This document shows positions 55,401 to 63,565 of a stretch of DNA of 64,000 nucleotides, piece after piece (position 1 is the stretch's first letter; every line of letters starts with the position of its first letter). The notes under the pieces were generated by a model, which was given only the letters and a program-made list of their open reading frames with translations, was not told where the DNA came from and did not search any database. The translations under genes and the position numbers were made by a program. Source of the DNA: Pseudozobellia thermophila (GTDB lineage: Bacteria > Bacteroidota > Bacteroidia > Flavobacteriales > Flavobacteriaceae); NCBI RefSeq assembly GCF_900141855.1, contig NZ_FQYU01000003.1:62001-126000 (forward strand), written 5' to 3'.

Positions 55401-55537
55401 TCTCAAACTTCAGGTTGATCGATCCCGAGACTAGTAGTTTCGGTAGAAACGGATTAGGTAATATAGCCCAAGGGTACTCTAATGGTGAGTACCCCAATCC
55501 ACGTACGATTACCCTAGGTCTAAATGTAACTTTTTAA
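52487..55537 (+). CDS. SusC/RagA-type TonB-linked outer-membrane transporter
   Basis: A 1016-residue SusC homologue importing oligosaccharides across the outer membrane with its SusD lid. A signal peptide precedes the carboxypeptidase-like domain (ITGTVSDDQGVPIPGVNIVQ, ~residues 33-115), then the TonB box-containing linker (DEVVVVGYGTTTKSDLTGSV), plug domain (PGAGTVIRVRGGNSITGSNE; IYGSRGANGVVLVTTK) and a long beta barrel ending RTITLGLNVTF. Ten bases separate it from the SusD gene. The ACAG-type promoter lies upstream at 52320-52386. Confidence 0.96.
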   Translation: MIKHDSLRCWKVFMIFCSIFTGLHSVYGQSEQITGTVSDDQGVPIPGVNIVQKNTSNGAVTDFDGNFSIELASGQDILVFTYIGYQTREVRLEGQTVLNITLQEDTQALDEVVVVGYGTTTKSDLTGSVASVSSEEITQVPSSRVDQVLQGRAAGVQVTQTSGAPGAGTVIRVRGGNSITGSNEPLWVIDGIVVGTNFNLNNINANDIKSIEILKDASSIAIYGSRGANGVVLVTTKNGVGAGYGKPQINIGLYTGMQLVPEQPDMLTQAEQIAFTNESAEFRGAAVPFPNDPSTYPNNDWYDLLMGASPIYNADISIAGSSENGNVNYYNSLNYFNQDGLIISSGIEKYIFRSNIDIKLNDKLKTGFRFNYSRINQDNGVVGFGNVFANLPTQPIYNEDGTYNGFDEVIGSPWSNPIANAKLNTNETFTNNLLATVYLEYSPWPQWNIRSTFSPEFNNIKQNRFISSQSPDLLVVGDLGRASVRTVSGTSWNNENTIQYNGDFGENHSLTLLAGASFQKVANEIVESEAFGITSDATGFDNLGFSDPTRSVVSSDFNGFQIASFFGRINYSYKDKYLLTLVGRTDGSSVFSEGNKYEFYPSIAGAWKISEESFMQDQNLFKELKLRASYGKSGNQAIDPYRTLGLLTEANTTLNGVEVPGLTLGRPANPNLKWETTTSLDIALEASMFNGRLFTEFNYYHKETNDLLLDVTIPRQSGFTSQLQNVGSLENKGWEFLLNSTNIVNDNFSWKSTLTLSSNNNKILDLGGVDFIDVTVDAILGSGNTRLIVGEPVPVFTGVRYLGTWKSQEEIDASGLTDPQVVGGARFEDLNGDGIISTEDNVVLGDPTPDLIFGLENTFSYKNLDFSFYFQGTEGNEVYNLRTRNHYFNRGETTKFGDIRNRWTVDNQNSDIPRAGGDSVTNTPSNSEYVEDGSHIRLKTARIGYNFPVEKIGWDGVRNMNIYVSGSNLLLFSNFRLIDPETSSFGRNGLGNIAQGYSNGEYPNPRTITLGLNVTF

Positions 55538-55547
55538 TTTAATTAAG

Positions 55548-57131
55548 ATGAGAACAACACATAAAATTTTTAGCTTCTTATTAATTTTTTCGCTTTTTGG
55601 CTGTGAAAAATTCTTAGAGGAGGAACCACGGTCCTTAATTGCACCAGAGAACTTTTTTAAGTCGGAGAATGATGTTAGGCAGGCGGTAAATGGTATTTAT
55701 GCCATTCTCAAGAACAATTCAATTTACGGGCAAGTAGGTCTTGATCACTTTTACGATAATGGAGCTGATATTATTGAGCCCAACCGATCCGCAAATTTTG
55801 TTGAACCCATTGGCAACTATTCAATGAATGAGGCCTTGGCCGATGTATCCGTACAGAAAATGAGTGTTTCCGACACATGGAAAGATTTGTATAGGATCAT
55901 TTATAATGCGAACATCATTATTGACCAGGTATCGGACAATTCGGCCATAGGTAATGAAGTGCAAACTGAAATTATAGCAGAAACCAGGTTCATAAGGGCA
56001 CTGTGTTATTGGCATATAACCAACTTATGGGGAGATGCCCCCTATTATGTGGATCCTTTGTCGATTGATGAGGTAAACGTGCTTCCAAGAACTGATAAAG
56101 AAACCATTATTGCCGGTGTTTTAAGTGATTTACAGTTTGCCCAGCAACATTTGAAAAGTTCTTATGAAGAAGCTCAACGAGGGCGGGCCACAAAATGGGC
56201 AGCTGCCGTGGTTGAGGCTAAAATCCATATGCAAATGCAAAATTGGCGTGAAGGACTTAATAAATGCTTGGAAATAATCGATACTTCCCCTCACACTTTA
56301 ATGCCAACTTATGCTGAGGTGTTTGATCCCCAAAACGAATACAATGCAGAGATAATTTGGTCATTGGATTTTGCCAAGGACATTCGTGGCCAGTTTGAAG
56401 AAGGTACGGTAAGGGCCGATGGTTCACTACCTTCTGTTTTTGGCAATGGCAACTGGAGACCAAGTATGTTCAGTCCTCGTTTGCGGGATGAACCAAAGAA
56501 TTCCGACGAAAGAAGTGCCCTGGCAGCGGCCTTAAGCGAAAGGGGAGAGGCCTTTAACGGTACCGGTTTACAAGTGGCGTCTAAAGATTTTGCGGAAAAA
56601 TTCCCTGAGAACGACTTAAGAAGACAATTGAACATTGTAGACAATTATTTGGGCTTCGATTTGAATTTTCCCTATATGGCCAAAATTTGGAATTTGGATG
56701 TGGAAAACTCTCCACGCTTCAATCACTCGGATAATCGGATAGTATTCCGGCTGGCGGATGTTTACTTAATGGCCGCAGAATGTGAAAATGAGCTGAACGG
56801 TCCTGGTAATGCTTACCGGTATATTCACCCTATTCGTCAACGGGCCTATGAAACACAGGTAGAATGGGAGCTTACCGGTCTTAGTCAGCAAGAGTTTAGG
56901 GAAGCAATTTACGACGAAAGAAAATGGGAATTGGCCGGGGAGGCCCATAGAAGATATGATTTGATCAGATGGGGTATTCTTATGGATGTTGTTCAAAACC
57001 TTGAATATCGCTTTTGGACACCCAATGAAAATATAAAACCATACCACGTACTGTTGCCAATACCATTGCAAGAGTTGGAATTAAACCCCAATTTGTTGGA
57101 GTCCGATCCCACAAATAATGGTTATCGTTAA
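55548..57131 (+). CDS. SusD/RagB-type surface glycan-binding lipoprotein
   Basis: A 527-residue lipoprotein (lipobox FSLFGC, Cys19) that closes the SusC barrel from outside and binds the glycan. Family blocks are FLEEEPRSLIAPENFFKSEN, VRQAVNGIYAIL, ETRFIRALCYWHITNLWGDA and the C-terminal REAIYDERKWELAGEAHRRY, DLIRWG and LLPIPLQELELNPNL. The TPR-like helical core is intact. Substrate specificity is not readable. Directly downstream of susC (10-base gap); the next sequence on this strand belongs to a degraded, reverse-oriented gene. Confidence 0.95.
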   Translation: MRTTHKIFSFLLIFSLFGCEKFLEEEPRSLIAPENFFKSENDVRQAVNGIYAILKNNSIYGQVGLDHFYDNGADIIEPNRSANFVEPIGNYSMNEALADVSVQKMSVSDTWKDLYRIIYNANIIIDQVSDNSAIGNEVQTEIIAETRFIRALCYWHITNLWGDAPYYVDPLSIDEVNVLPRTDKETIIAGVLSDLQFAQQHLKSSYEEAQRGRATKWAAAVVEAKIHMQMQNWREGLNKCLEIIDTSPHTLMPTYAEVFDPQNEYNAEIIWSLDFAKDIRGQFEEGTVRADGSLPSVFGNGNWRPSMFSPRLRDEPKNSDERSALAAALSERGEAFNGTGLQVASKDFAEKFPENDLRRQLNIVDNYLGFDLNFPYMAKIWNLDVENSPRFNHSDNRIVFRLADVYLMAAECENELNGPGNAYRYIHPIRQRAYETQVEWELTGLSQQEFREAIYDERKWELAGEAHRRYDLIRWGILMDVVQNLEYRFWTPNENIKPYHVLLPIPLQELELNPNLLESDPTNNGYR

Positions 57132-57205
57132 AAATGTAGTAGTAGTTTAGTTAGATTGGCAAATGGGGTGATTATTATATTCGCCCCATTTTATTTGGGC
57201 AGGTC

Positions 57206-58239
57206 TTACTTTTCTTGGCGAATTAGTAGACTCTCCCTTTCCAAAATTAAAAACGATTGACAATTGTCGGGAATAGTTCTTATACCGCCAAATCGTCTAC
57301 CTCCATTTTGGACGTGGTATTTTTTTCTTTCAAGTTGGGCAAAGCCAAAGGTCAAAACACCCACGCGACCAACAAACATTAAAAGTATGATCACGGTCTT
57401 TCCAAAGAGCGACAGGTTTGCTGTGATTCCCGTACTTAATCCCATAGTGCCAAGTGCCGATGCCACTTCGAACAAAAGAGATTCAAGTTCGAATTCTTCT
57501 GAACATGTAAGTAAAAAAGTGGCTAGAAGAATAAACTGGTATAGAGTATGAACGTTGAGGTGCCTACATACATTAAAAACGTAATCAATAACAGGACGAA
57601 TGGTTTAGTTGCCCAATAGGTATTGTGTTGAAACCTACCGTCGTCATCGATGACATGGTTTGAAAGAAGGCTTCCGTTAACCTAGAACCTTAATTTTTGA
57701 TACTCGATTCATTGAAATACAGAAAAGTAGTACCAATCAATAACAGGAGGGTGAAGCCAGAAACCACAATTTTTGTAGTAAATGAAATTTCTTTTGACCG
57801 GTTCGTAAATCTATACCATAACTCGGTAATCACGATAAATCCGGGAGAAACGGCAATCGCAAGAATGGAAATGATGGTATTGATGAAATCTTTGATTTTT
57901 TATCGTTTTTGGCAATGTAATTTCAGTACCGATAACTTTGTGGTGCCAGTGGGTAATCCTATGCGCGGTAAACAAAATATAATAAGTGGTTAAGATCATA
58001 TATCCGATTCCACTGATTTGAAATAAGGCAATTATGATCAGTTGACCGCCAAAAGTATAGTGGTCGAATATATCAATTGTCACTAGTCCGGTCGTAGATA
58101 TAGCCGATGTGGCAACGAAAAGGTTGTTGATTAGTTCGATTTCCAATTTATGGAGAAAGGGCATGGTCAAAAGAAACAATCCGATAATGGTATAAAGAAA
58201 GAAGCCCCAGACTAAATTCATTTGTGGAGATTTACCCAC
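57206..58239 (-). pseudogene. Frameshifted KtrB/TrkH-type potassium transporter
   Basis: The minus strand begins with an intact-looking N terminus (MGKSPQMNLVWGFFLYTIIG; NNLFVATSAISTTGLVTIDIF with the first filter-like TTG) up to ~57,890, where a T-rich homopolymer shifts the frame. The next frame reads INTIISILAIAVSPGFIVIT, then around 57,640 SSMTTVGFNTIPIG, a third filter-type segment, with stops after it. The segment 57,475-57,206 gives [20 protein letters not shown], the last KtrB filter. The usual GGGIKTTT region is missing. At ~345 codons the locus is shorter than intact KtrB (~440-600). A clear pseudogene of a potassium or sodium-coupled uptake subunit, between two susCD pairs. Confidence 0.85.
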
Positions 58240-58670
58240 TTGAAATTTCTTGTACCGAAGAGGTAACTATTTTAATTTTTTAATAATCTATTCATAAGCT
58301 ATGTTTAAGACGGTCTTCAATGGCGTGTTAAGAATAGTATTATGCCATCGTTTTTCTACTTTCCATAAAAAAGACCTCAGGTATAATTTCGAACGAGATT
58401 GGTAGCCAGATGAATACGCAGACCGCATCCAAATCAGTGAATGTTGGCACGCGTGCTTAAACACTCTTGCGGGATGTGAAGGATATTTTCCTTAAAATGG
58501 CTTTACCTGTACTTCCCCGGTTCTCTCCGTTATAATCTGGAAATATCCTATCGGCAAAAGTTGTTTAAAGGCAGTTTGTCCAGAATCTTCCTTGAAAAAG
58601 TCAAAATTGGAGGTTTGTTTCCGTCCGTTTCAGTTTCCTAAAGTGAAAAATAATCCAACATAGGTACAAA
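58240..58670. other. Intergenic stretch upstream of the second susC promoter
   Basis: About 430 bases between the transporter pseudogene start and the operator of the second susC. It contains no ORF that resembles a known family and no strong hairpin. It probably holds the old promoter of the pseudogene and filler sequence. Confidence 0.45.
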
Positions 58671-58737
58671 AAAGTACAAAACCCTTTAGTAACAGGACAG
58701 TACAGGCAAGTGAATTTTACTTGAATTGGTAATATTG
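58671..58737 (+). promoter_or_regulatory. PUL operator-promoter of the second susCD operon (bipartite)
   Basis: AAAGTACAAAACC at 58671-58683, 8-base spacer, ACAGG-ACAGT-ACAGG at 58692-58706, 23 bases, TAATATTG at 58730-58737 (one base off TAnnTTTG). Same layout as the first susC promoter base for base in spacing. ATG of susC is 128 bases after the -7 element. Confidence 0.72.
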
Positions 58738-58865
58738 GGCAGTTGTTTTTACCGATGACCTCAATATTTTCCCAATATTTTGCGGTTTCCTAAAAAGGTA
58801 GCGGAACAACATTGTAATGCTGCCTTCTACTTCAAAAAAAAATCAACCAATATAAATCTAGCAAA

Positions 58866-61800
58866 ATGAAGAAAAACAGTCATGAACATTTTAAACGTCT
58901 TTTGGTGTTCTCATCGTTTCTACTGGTGGGTTATTTGGGCTGGGGACAGCAAGGTCCAACCATTACGGGAACGATCATAGCAGCCGATGGAATGCCGATT
59001 CCCGGTGTGAATATTTTGGAAAAGGGAACGGCCAATGGTGTTGTTTCCGACTTTGACGGAAATTATTCCATCACTTTGAGGGGAAACAACAAAACTCTTG
59101 TTTTCTCCTATATCGGATATAAAACCGTTGAAAGATCTATTGGCAGTACCAACCTTGTGAACATTACCCTTGAAGAAGATTCACAGAATTTAGACGAAGT
59201 TGTGGTTATCGGTTACGCCCCGGTCGAGAGAAAAAAGGTGCTGGGGTCTATCTCTACGGTAAAGGCCGAATCAATTGAACAGGCAACCCCGGTTCAAGCC
59301 TTTGATGCCGTTCAGGGTAAACTGGCCGGGGTCCAGATTTTAAGTAACAACGGTCCCGGTCAAGGGTTTGATATTCGCATACGTGGTGTTTCTACCTTTG
59401 GAAGCGGCACTTCGCCCTTATATGTGGTTGATGGGCAACAGTTGGATAATATTGATAATATCGATCCGAACGACATTGCATCCTTGGAAGTTTTAAAAGA
59501 TGGTGCTACGGCGGCCATATACGGTTCAAAAGCTGCCAATGGGGTGGTGCTTATTACCACTAAATCAGGTAAGTCTGGTGGCCTTACAATCGAGCTTTCG
59601 CAAACAACCGGTTTTAACACTTTGGTAGGCGATCTTCCAGTGGTCAATACCGAAGAGCGTTTTTTACTGGAAAAGAAAAGGTCGGGAGATTTGGAAAGCT
59701 TGCCGCGCCTGGAAAGGGATTCCCTAAGTTTGCTAAGAAGAAACGATTACGACCTGCAAGACCTGCTTACCAGGCCGGGTGTGCGAAATCAAACGAATAT
59801 TTCGGTAAGTGGGGGCAATGAGAAGGTCACTTTCTTTTGGAATACCGGTTACCTGAACGAGGAGGGAGTAGTTATCAATAGTAATTATAAGCGTATCAAT
59901 ACCCAATTAAAGCTAGATGCAAAGGTATCTAACAAACTAAAATTGGGCACTAGGGTATCGCTGACGCATCAAGACAAATCAGGATTGACTGAGGGGGGTG
60001 TTTTTACACATTTGGTGGAGCGCCTTCCATATCTACCCCTTTATCAACCTGACGGAACTTTCACCCCGACCATAGGAGGTCGTAAGAACCCTTTGGCGTT
60101 CGCAAATCTCCAGGTACGGGATGATCGCGATTATAGAATACAAACTTTTAATTACGCCCAATTGCAGTTGTTTCCAAACCTGACCCTAAAATCTACCTTG
60201 GGTATCAATTGGAGGTTCAGAAAGCAGGATGATTTTGATACAAGACTTATTGCGAACCGATACGATACCGGTTCCAACCAGGCTAGGGTGCGTCAAGATA
60301 TGACCTACGACATTCAACAAGAAAATTTTATTAATTATAAAAAGAATTGGGGCGATCATGACCTGGGCGCCTTTGCCGGGATGCAAATTCAAAAATACTT
60401 TATTGAGAACACCGATTTTAGGTCTAGAATACTTAATAACGAGTATGTACAAACCTTGAACAATGCGTCGCCTGGCTCCATAACCGGAGATAACAATCAA
60501 AATGAAAGGCACAATCTTTTTTCTCTTTTTGCCGGGTTTAACTACGATTTTTTAGATAAATACCTGATAGGGGGTACCATTCGTCGTGACGGTTCATCGC
60601 GTTTTGGGGATGAAAATGAATACGGAATCTTCCCTTCCGCAACTTTAGGTTGGCGAATAAGCAACGAAAACTTCCTGAAGGGCAGCACATTTTTGAACAA
60701 CCTTTTGGTTAGGGGAAGTTGGGGTGTTGTTGGAAATGAAAGAATAGGCAATTACCTCTTTACCGGAGCTTTGGAACCTGGGTACGCCTACGATGGTATA
60801 TCGGGTATTGCAGCCACCCGTTTGGGAAATCCCGAACTTTCTTGGGAAGAAACCGAATCTGTCAACCTGGGTGTTGATATGTCTTTCTTCAAAAACAGAT
60901 TGGAGATAAATCTTGATTTTTGGGAAAAGAATACCACGGGGCTTTTGGCAACTACCCCATTGCCAGAGGAGTCTGGTTTTACCGGAATTGTAAGAAACGT
61001 CGGGGCGGTGGACAACAAGGGTATTGATTTTAACATTTCTGGCACCATAATCGACTCAAAAAACTTTACCTGGAGCAGTAACTTTAATATCGGTTTCCTA
61101 GAAAATGAGGTAACCAAATTGGATGGAGGCACCGAGTTTTATCCGCAAGGGAGATATTTGGTCAGGGAAGGAGAACCCATTGGCAATATCTTCGGATACA
61201 AAAATCTGGGTGTGTACCAGTATAATGAATCCAATGCCTATTCAGATGACGGTGCCCGATTGACTCCAAACTTCGATTCAGGGGGTAATTTCACCAATTA
61301 TACCTTAAACGGTTCTGAATATAACGGAAATGTTAATCGGTTAACGGTAGGGGGTAGAACACCCGAAGGGGGTGATATCATCTGGGAAGATGTCGATGGT
61401 GATTTCAATATCACAGCCGATGACCGACAAATAATCGGTAATGGTTTGGCGACGACCTACGGTGGCTTTTCCCACGACATTCGCTACAAAAGCCTAAGCC
61501 TTAATTTCTTGTTCGACTTTAGCTTGAACCATGACATCTATAGCAGATGGGATGAAGATCGTAACGATTTGGCGGCAGGAGCTGAAAGTCCGGGCCCCGA
61601 AAGAGTCTATGGGGCATGGTTTGAACCTGGGGACGAAACCATCTACCCTAGGTTGGACAGGGTGCCACAAAACCGTCTAAAACCAAATAGTTTCTTCGTG
61701 TCTGACGGTAGCTTTATTAAATGGCGTTATGTTCGGTTCAATTATAAGTTCGATAAACAAGTGATTGACAAGATTCCGGGGGTTAAGGGAGCATCCTTGA

Positions 61801-61952
61801 ATCTTGCCGTCAACAATTTACTTACTTGGACAAACTATAATGGATATAACCCGGAACTAGGAAACAGGGGGAGTGCCCTAACCCCCAACATGGACCAGCT
61901 TCGGTATCCTAATGATAGAGAAATAATTATGGGCGTTAAACTTCAATTTTAA
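58866..61952 (+). CDS. SusC/RagA-type TonB-linked outer-membrane transporter (second pair)
   Basis: A 1028-residue SusC homologue with signal peptide, carboxypeptidase-like domain (ITGTIIAADGMPIPGVNILE), TonB-box linker (DEVVVIGYAPVERKKVLGSI), plug (GPGQGFDIRIRGVSTFGSG; IYGSKAANGVVLITTKSG) and beta barrel ending REIIMGVKLQF. It differs from the first SusC throughout the barrel loops and plug, so it probably takes up a different fragment of the same polysaccharide. Ten bases before its SusD partner. Complete. Confidence 0.96.
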   Translation: MKKNSHEHFKRLLVFSSFLLVGYLGWGQQGPTITGTIIAADGMPIPGVNILEKGTANGVVSDFDGNYSITLRGNNKTLVFSYIGYKTVERSIGSTNLVNITLEEDSQNLDEVVVIGYAPVERKKVLGSISTVKAESIEQATPVQAFDAVQGKLAGVQILSNNGPGQGFDIRIRGVSTFGSGTSPLYVVDGQQLDNIDNIDPNDIASLEVLKDGATAAIYGSKAANGVVLITTKSGKSGGLTIELSQTTGFNTLVGDLPVVNTEERFLLEKKRSGDLESLPRLERDSLSLLRRNDYDLQDLLTRPGVRNQTNISVSGGNEKVTFFWNTGYLNEEGVVINSNYKRINTQLKLDAKVSNKLKLGTRVSLTHQDKSGLTEGGVFTHLVERLPYLPLYQPDGTFTPTIGGRKNPLAFANLQVRDDRDYRIQTFNYAQLQLFPNLTLKSTLGINWRFRKQDDFDTRLIANRYDTGSNQARVRQDMTYDIQQENFINYKKNWGDHDLGAFAGMQIQKYFIENTDFRSRILNNEYVQTLNNASPGSITGDNNQNERHNLFSLFAGFNYDFLDKYLIGGTIRRDGSSRFGDENEYGIFPSATLGWRISNENFLKGSTFLNNLLVRGSWGVVGNERIGNYLFTGALEPGYAYDGISGIAATRLGNPELSWEETESVNLGVDMSFFKNRLEINLDFWEKNTTGLLATTPLPEESGFTGIVRNVGAVDNKGIDFNISGTIIDSKNFTWSSNFNIGFLENEVTKLDGGTEFYPQGRYLVREGEPIGNIFGYKNLGVYQYNESNAYSDDGARLTPNFDSGGNFTNYTLNGSEYNGNVNRLTVGGRTPEGGDIIWEDVDGDFNITADDRQIIGNGLATTYGGFSHDIRYKSLSLNFLFDFSLNHDIYSRWDEDRNDLAAGAESPGPERVYGAWFEPGDETIYPRLDRVPQNRLKPNSFFVSDGSFIKWRYVRFNYKFDKQVIDKIPGVKGASLNLAVNNLLTWTNYNGYNPELGNRGSALTPNMDQLRYPNDREIIMGVKLQF

Positions 61953-61962
61953 AAGTACTATT

Positions 61963-63549
61963 ATGTTGATATTTAAAAACTTGAATAAGATAAAGGGTTT
62001 TGGAATTCTTTTTTATTCCGTGGCCATATCGATAGCGGCCTGGTCATGTGATGATCTGGTCGACGAAGAACCCATCAGTGAAATTGGCCCTGCTTCGTTT
62101 TATGAAACCAATGATGACCTGTTAGCCGCGCTCATTGCCGTCTATGATGGAATGCAATCGTTCTACAAGGACCAATATTTTTATTGGGGTGAATTTCGAT
62201 CGGACAACCACTTGCCTACAGGAGCCAATTCATTTAACGACGAGATTGCCAATAATGTCATATCGGAGGGGAACGGGGCCGCTAGGTGGACAAACCTTTA
62301 CCTGACCATAAGTAGGGCCAACGAAGTGATCGTAAGCGCCCCCAACATAGCCGGACTTAATAAAAACTACCTGGCGGAAGCACTGGCGATTAGGGCCAAA
62401 TCATACTTCGATGCCATTAGGGTTTGGGGAGATGTGCCAGTATTCACCGAGCCGGTCAAGGATTTGGACGATGTGACCAGGCCGGTAACCGATGTGAACA
62501 CCATTGTCAATAATGTAATAATTCCAGATATGCTAAAGGCCCAAGAACTTAGTACGGTTTCATCAGATGAGTTCAGGTTTTCGAAATCGAGTATCTACGC
62601 CCTGCAGGCCGAGGTTTACATGTATTTGAAAGAATATGCGAAGGCCAAAACCGCAATTGAAAATTTGATTGTGCTCGGTACCCATGGTTTGGTGACCACG
62701 CCTGAGGCATGGAGGGATCTATTCTATAACAGTAATACCGATACCGAACCTTTTGGTAAAGTACAAAAGGGGCCGGAGTTGATTTTTTCCATTCGTTACG
62801 ATGCGGTCGGAGAGGAAGCAGGAACGGGTAACCCGAACCGTTCGGGAATATCGCAGTTGTTCCGTGGTGGTATACCTTCTTATCTAATGTCTCCAGAAAT
62901 GGAAATTAAATGGAAGGAAAAGTTTCCTACCGATTCCATTTCATGGGTAGAAAAATACCCTGATACAAATCCCGCCACCACCCGAACGGTAGTTGTGGAT
63001 AATGGAATGGGGGGTACCTTGGAAGAAGAACGCTTTAACTATGGCGATTGGAGGTTTTTCTATTCTAGGCAAAACGGATACAATGGATTGAGTAGTATTG
63101 AACCGGGCGAGGCGAAAACGGGTAAATGGGGAGATACGGTTTACCCTGCAAATGAAGACGAGACCGACGTAGTGGTCTATAGATATGCCGATATGATTCT
63201 GTTATTGGCCGAAATTGAAAATGAGTTGAACGCAGATGGTACCAGGGCACTTGAACTGGTAAATCAGATAAGGGCGGCAAGACTTTTGCCCCTTGTGGAC
63301 GAAGTGGAATTTGGCGCTACCAAAGCCGAAAGACTTGATTTTATTTTAGATGAACGCCATTTTGAACTCTATGGCGAGGCCAAAAGATGGTGGGATTTGG
63401 TTAGAAACGACAAGGCTATTGAGGTTATGTCGCCCATTATACAATCCCGAGGTGTTACCACACCCTTGACTGAAGAACGTTTGTTATGGCCGATACATAA
63501 CGATCATTTATTGGAAAACCCGCTGTTAAGTCAAAATGCAGGCTATTAA
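61963..63549 (+). CDS. SusD/RagB-type surface glycan-binding lipoprotein (second pair)
   Basis: A 528-residue lipoprotein (SIAAWSC, Cys29). Family features are VDEEPISEIGPASFYETNDD, LLAALIAVYDGMQ, YLTISRANEVIVSAPNIAG, YLAEALAIRAKSYFDAIRVW, and the C-terminal LDFILDERHFELYGEAKRWW, DLVRNDKAIEV and LLWPIHNDHLLENPLL. It pairs with the second SusC and lies 16 bases upstream of a further lipoprotein gene. Intact length for SusD. Confidence 0.95.
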   Translation: MLIFKNLNKIKGFGILFYSVAISIAAWSCDDLVDEEPISEIGPASFYETNDDLLAALIAVYDGMQSFYKDQYFYWGEFRSDNHLPTGANSFNDEIANNVISEGNGAARWTNLYLTISRANEVIVSAPNIAGLNKNYLAEALAIRAKSYFDAIRVWGDVPVFTEPVKDLDDVTRPVTDVNTIVNNVIIPDMLKAQELSTVSSDEFRFSKSSIYALQAEVYMYLKEYAKAKTAIENLIVLGTHGLVTTPEAWRDLFYNSNTDTEPFGKVQKGPELIFSIRYDAVGEEAGTGNPNRSGISQLFRGGIPSYLMSPEMEIKWKEKFPTDSISWVEKYPDTNPATTRTVVVDNGMGGTLEEERFNYGDWRFFYSRQNGYNGLSSIEPGEAKTGKWGDTVYPANEDETDVVVYRYADMILLLAEIENELNADGTRALELVNQIRAARLLPLVDEVEFGATKAERLDFILDERHFELYGEAKRWWDLVRNDKAIEVMSPIIQSRGVTTPLTEERLLWPIHNDHLLENPLLSQNAGY

Positions 63550-63565
63550 TTTAAAAAGAACAAGA

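Noticed and set aside
57697-57993. 98-residue plus-strand ORF between susD and the second susC
   Set aside because: It is antisense to the decayed KtrB-type transporter, whose minus-strand translation gives recognisable membrane segments here.
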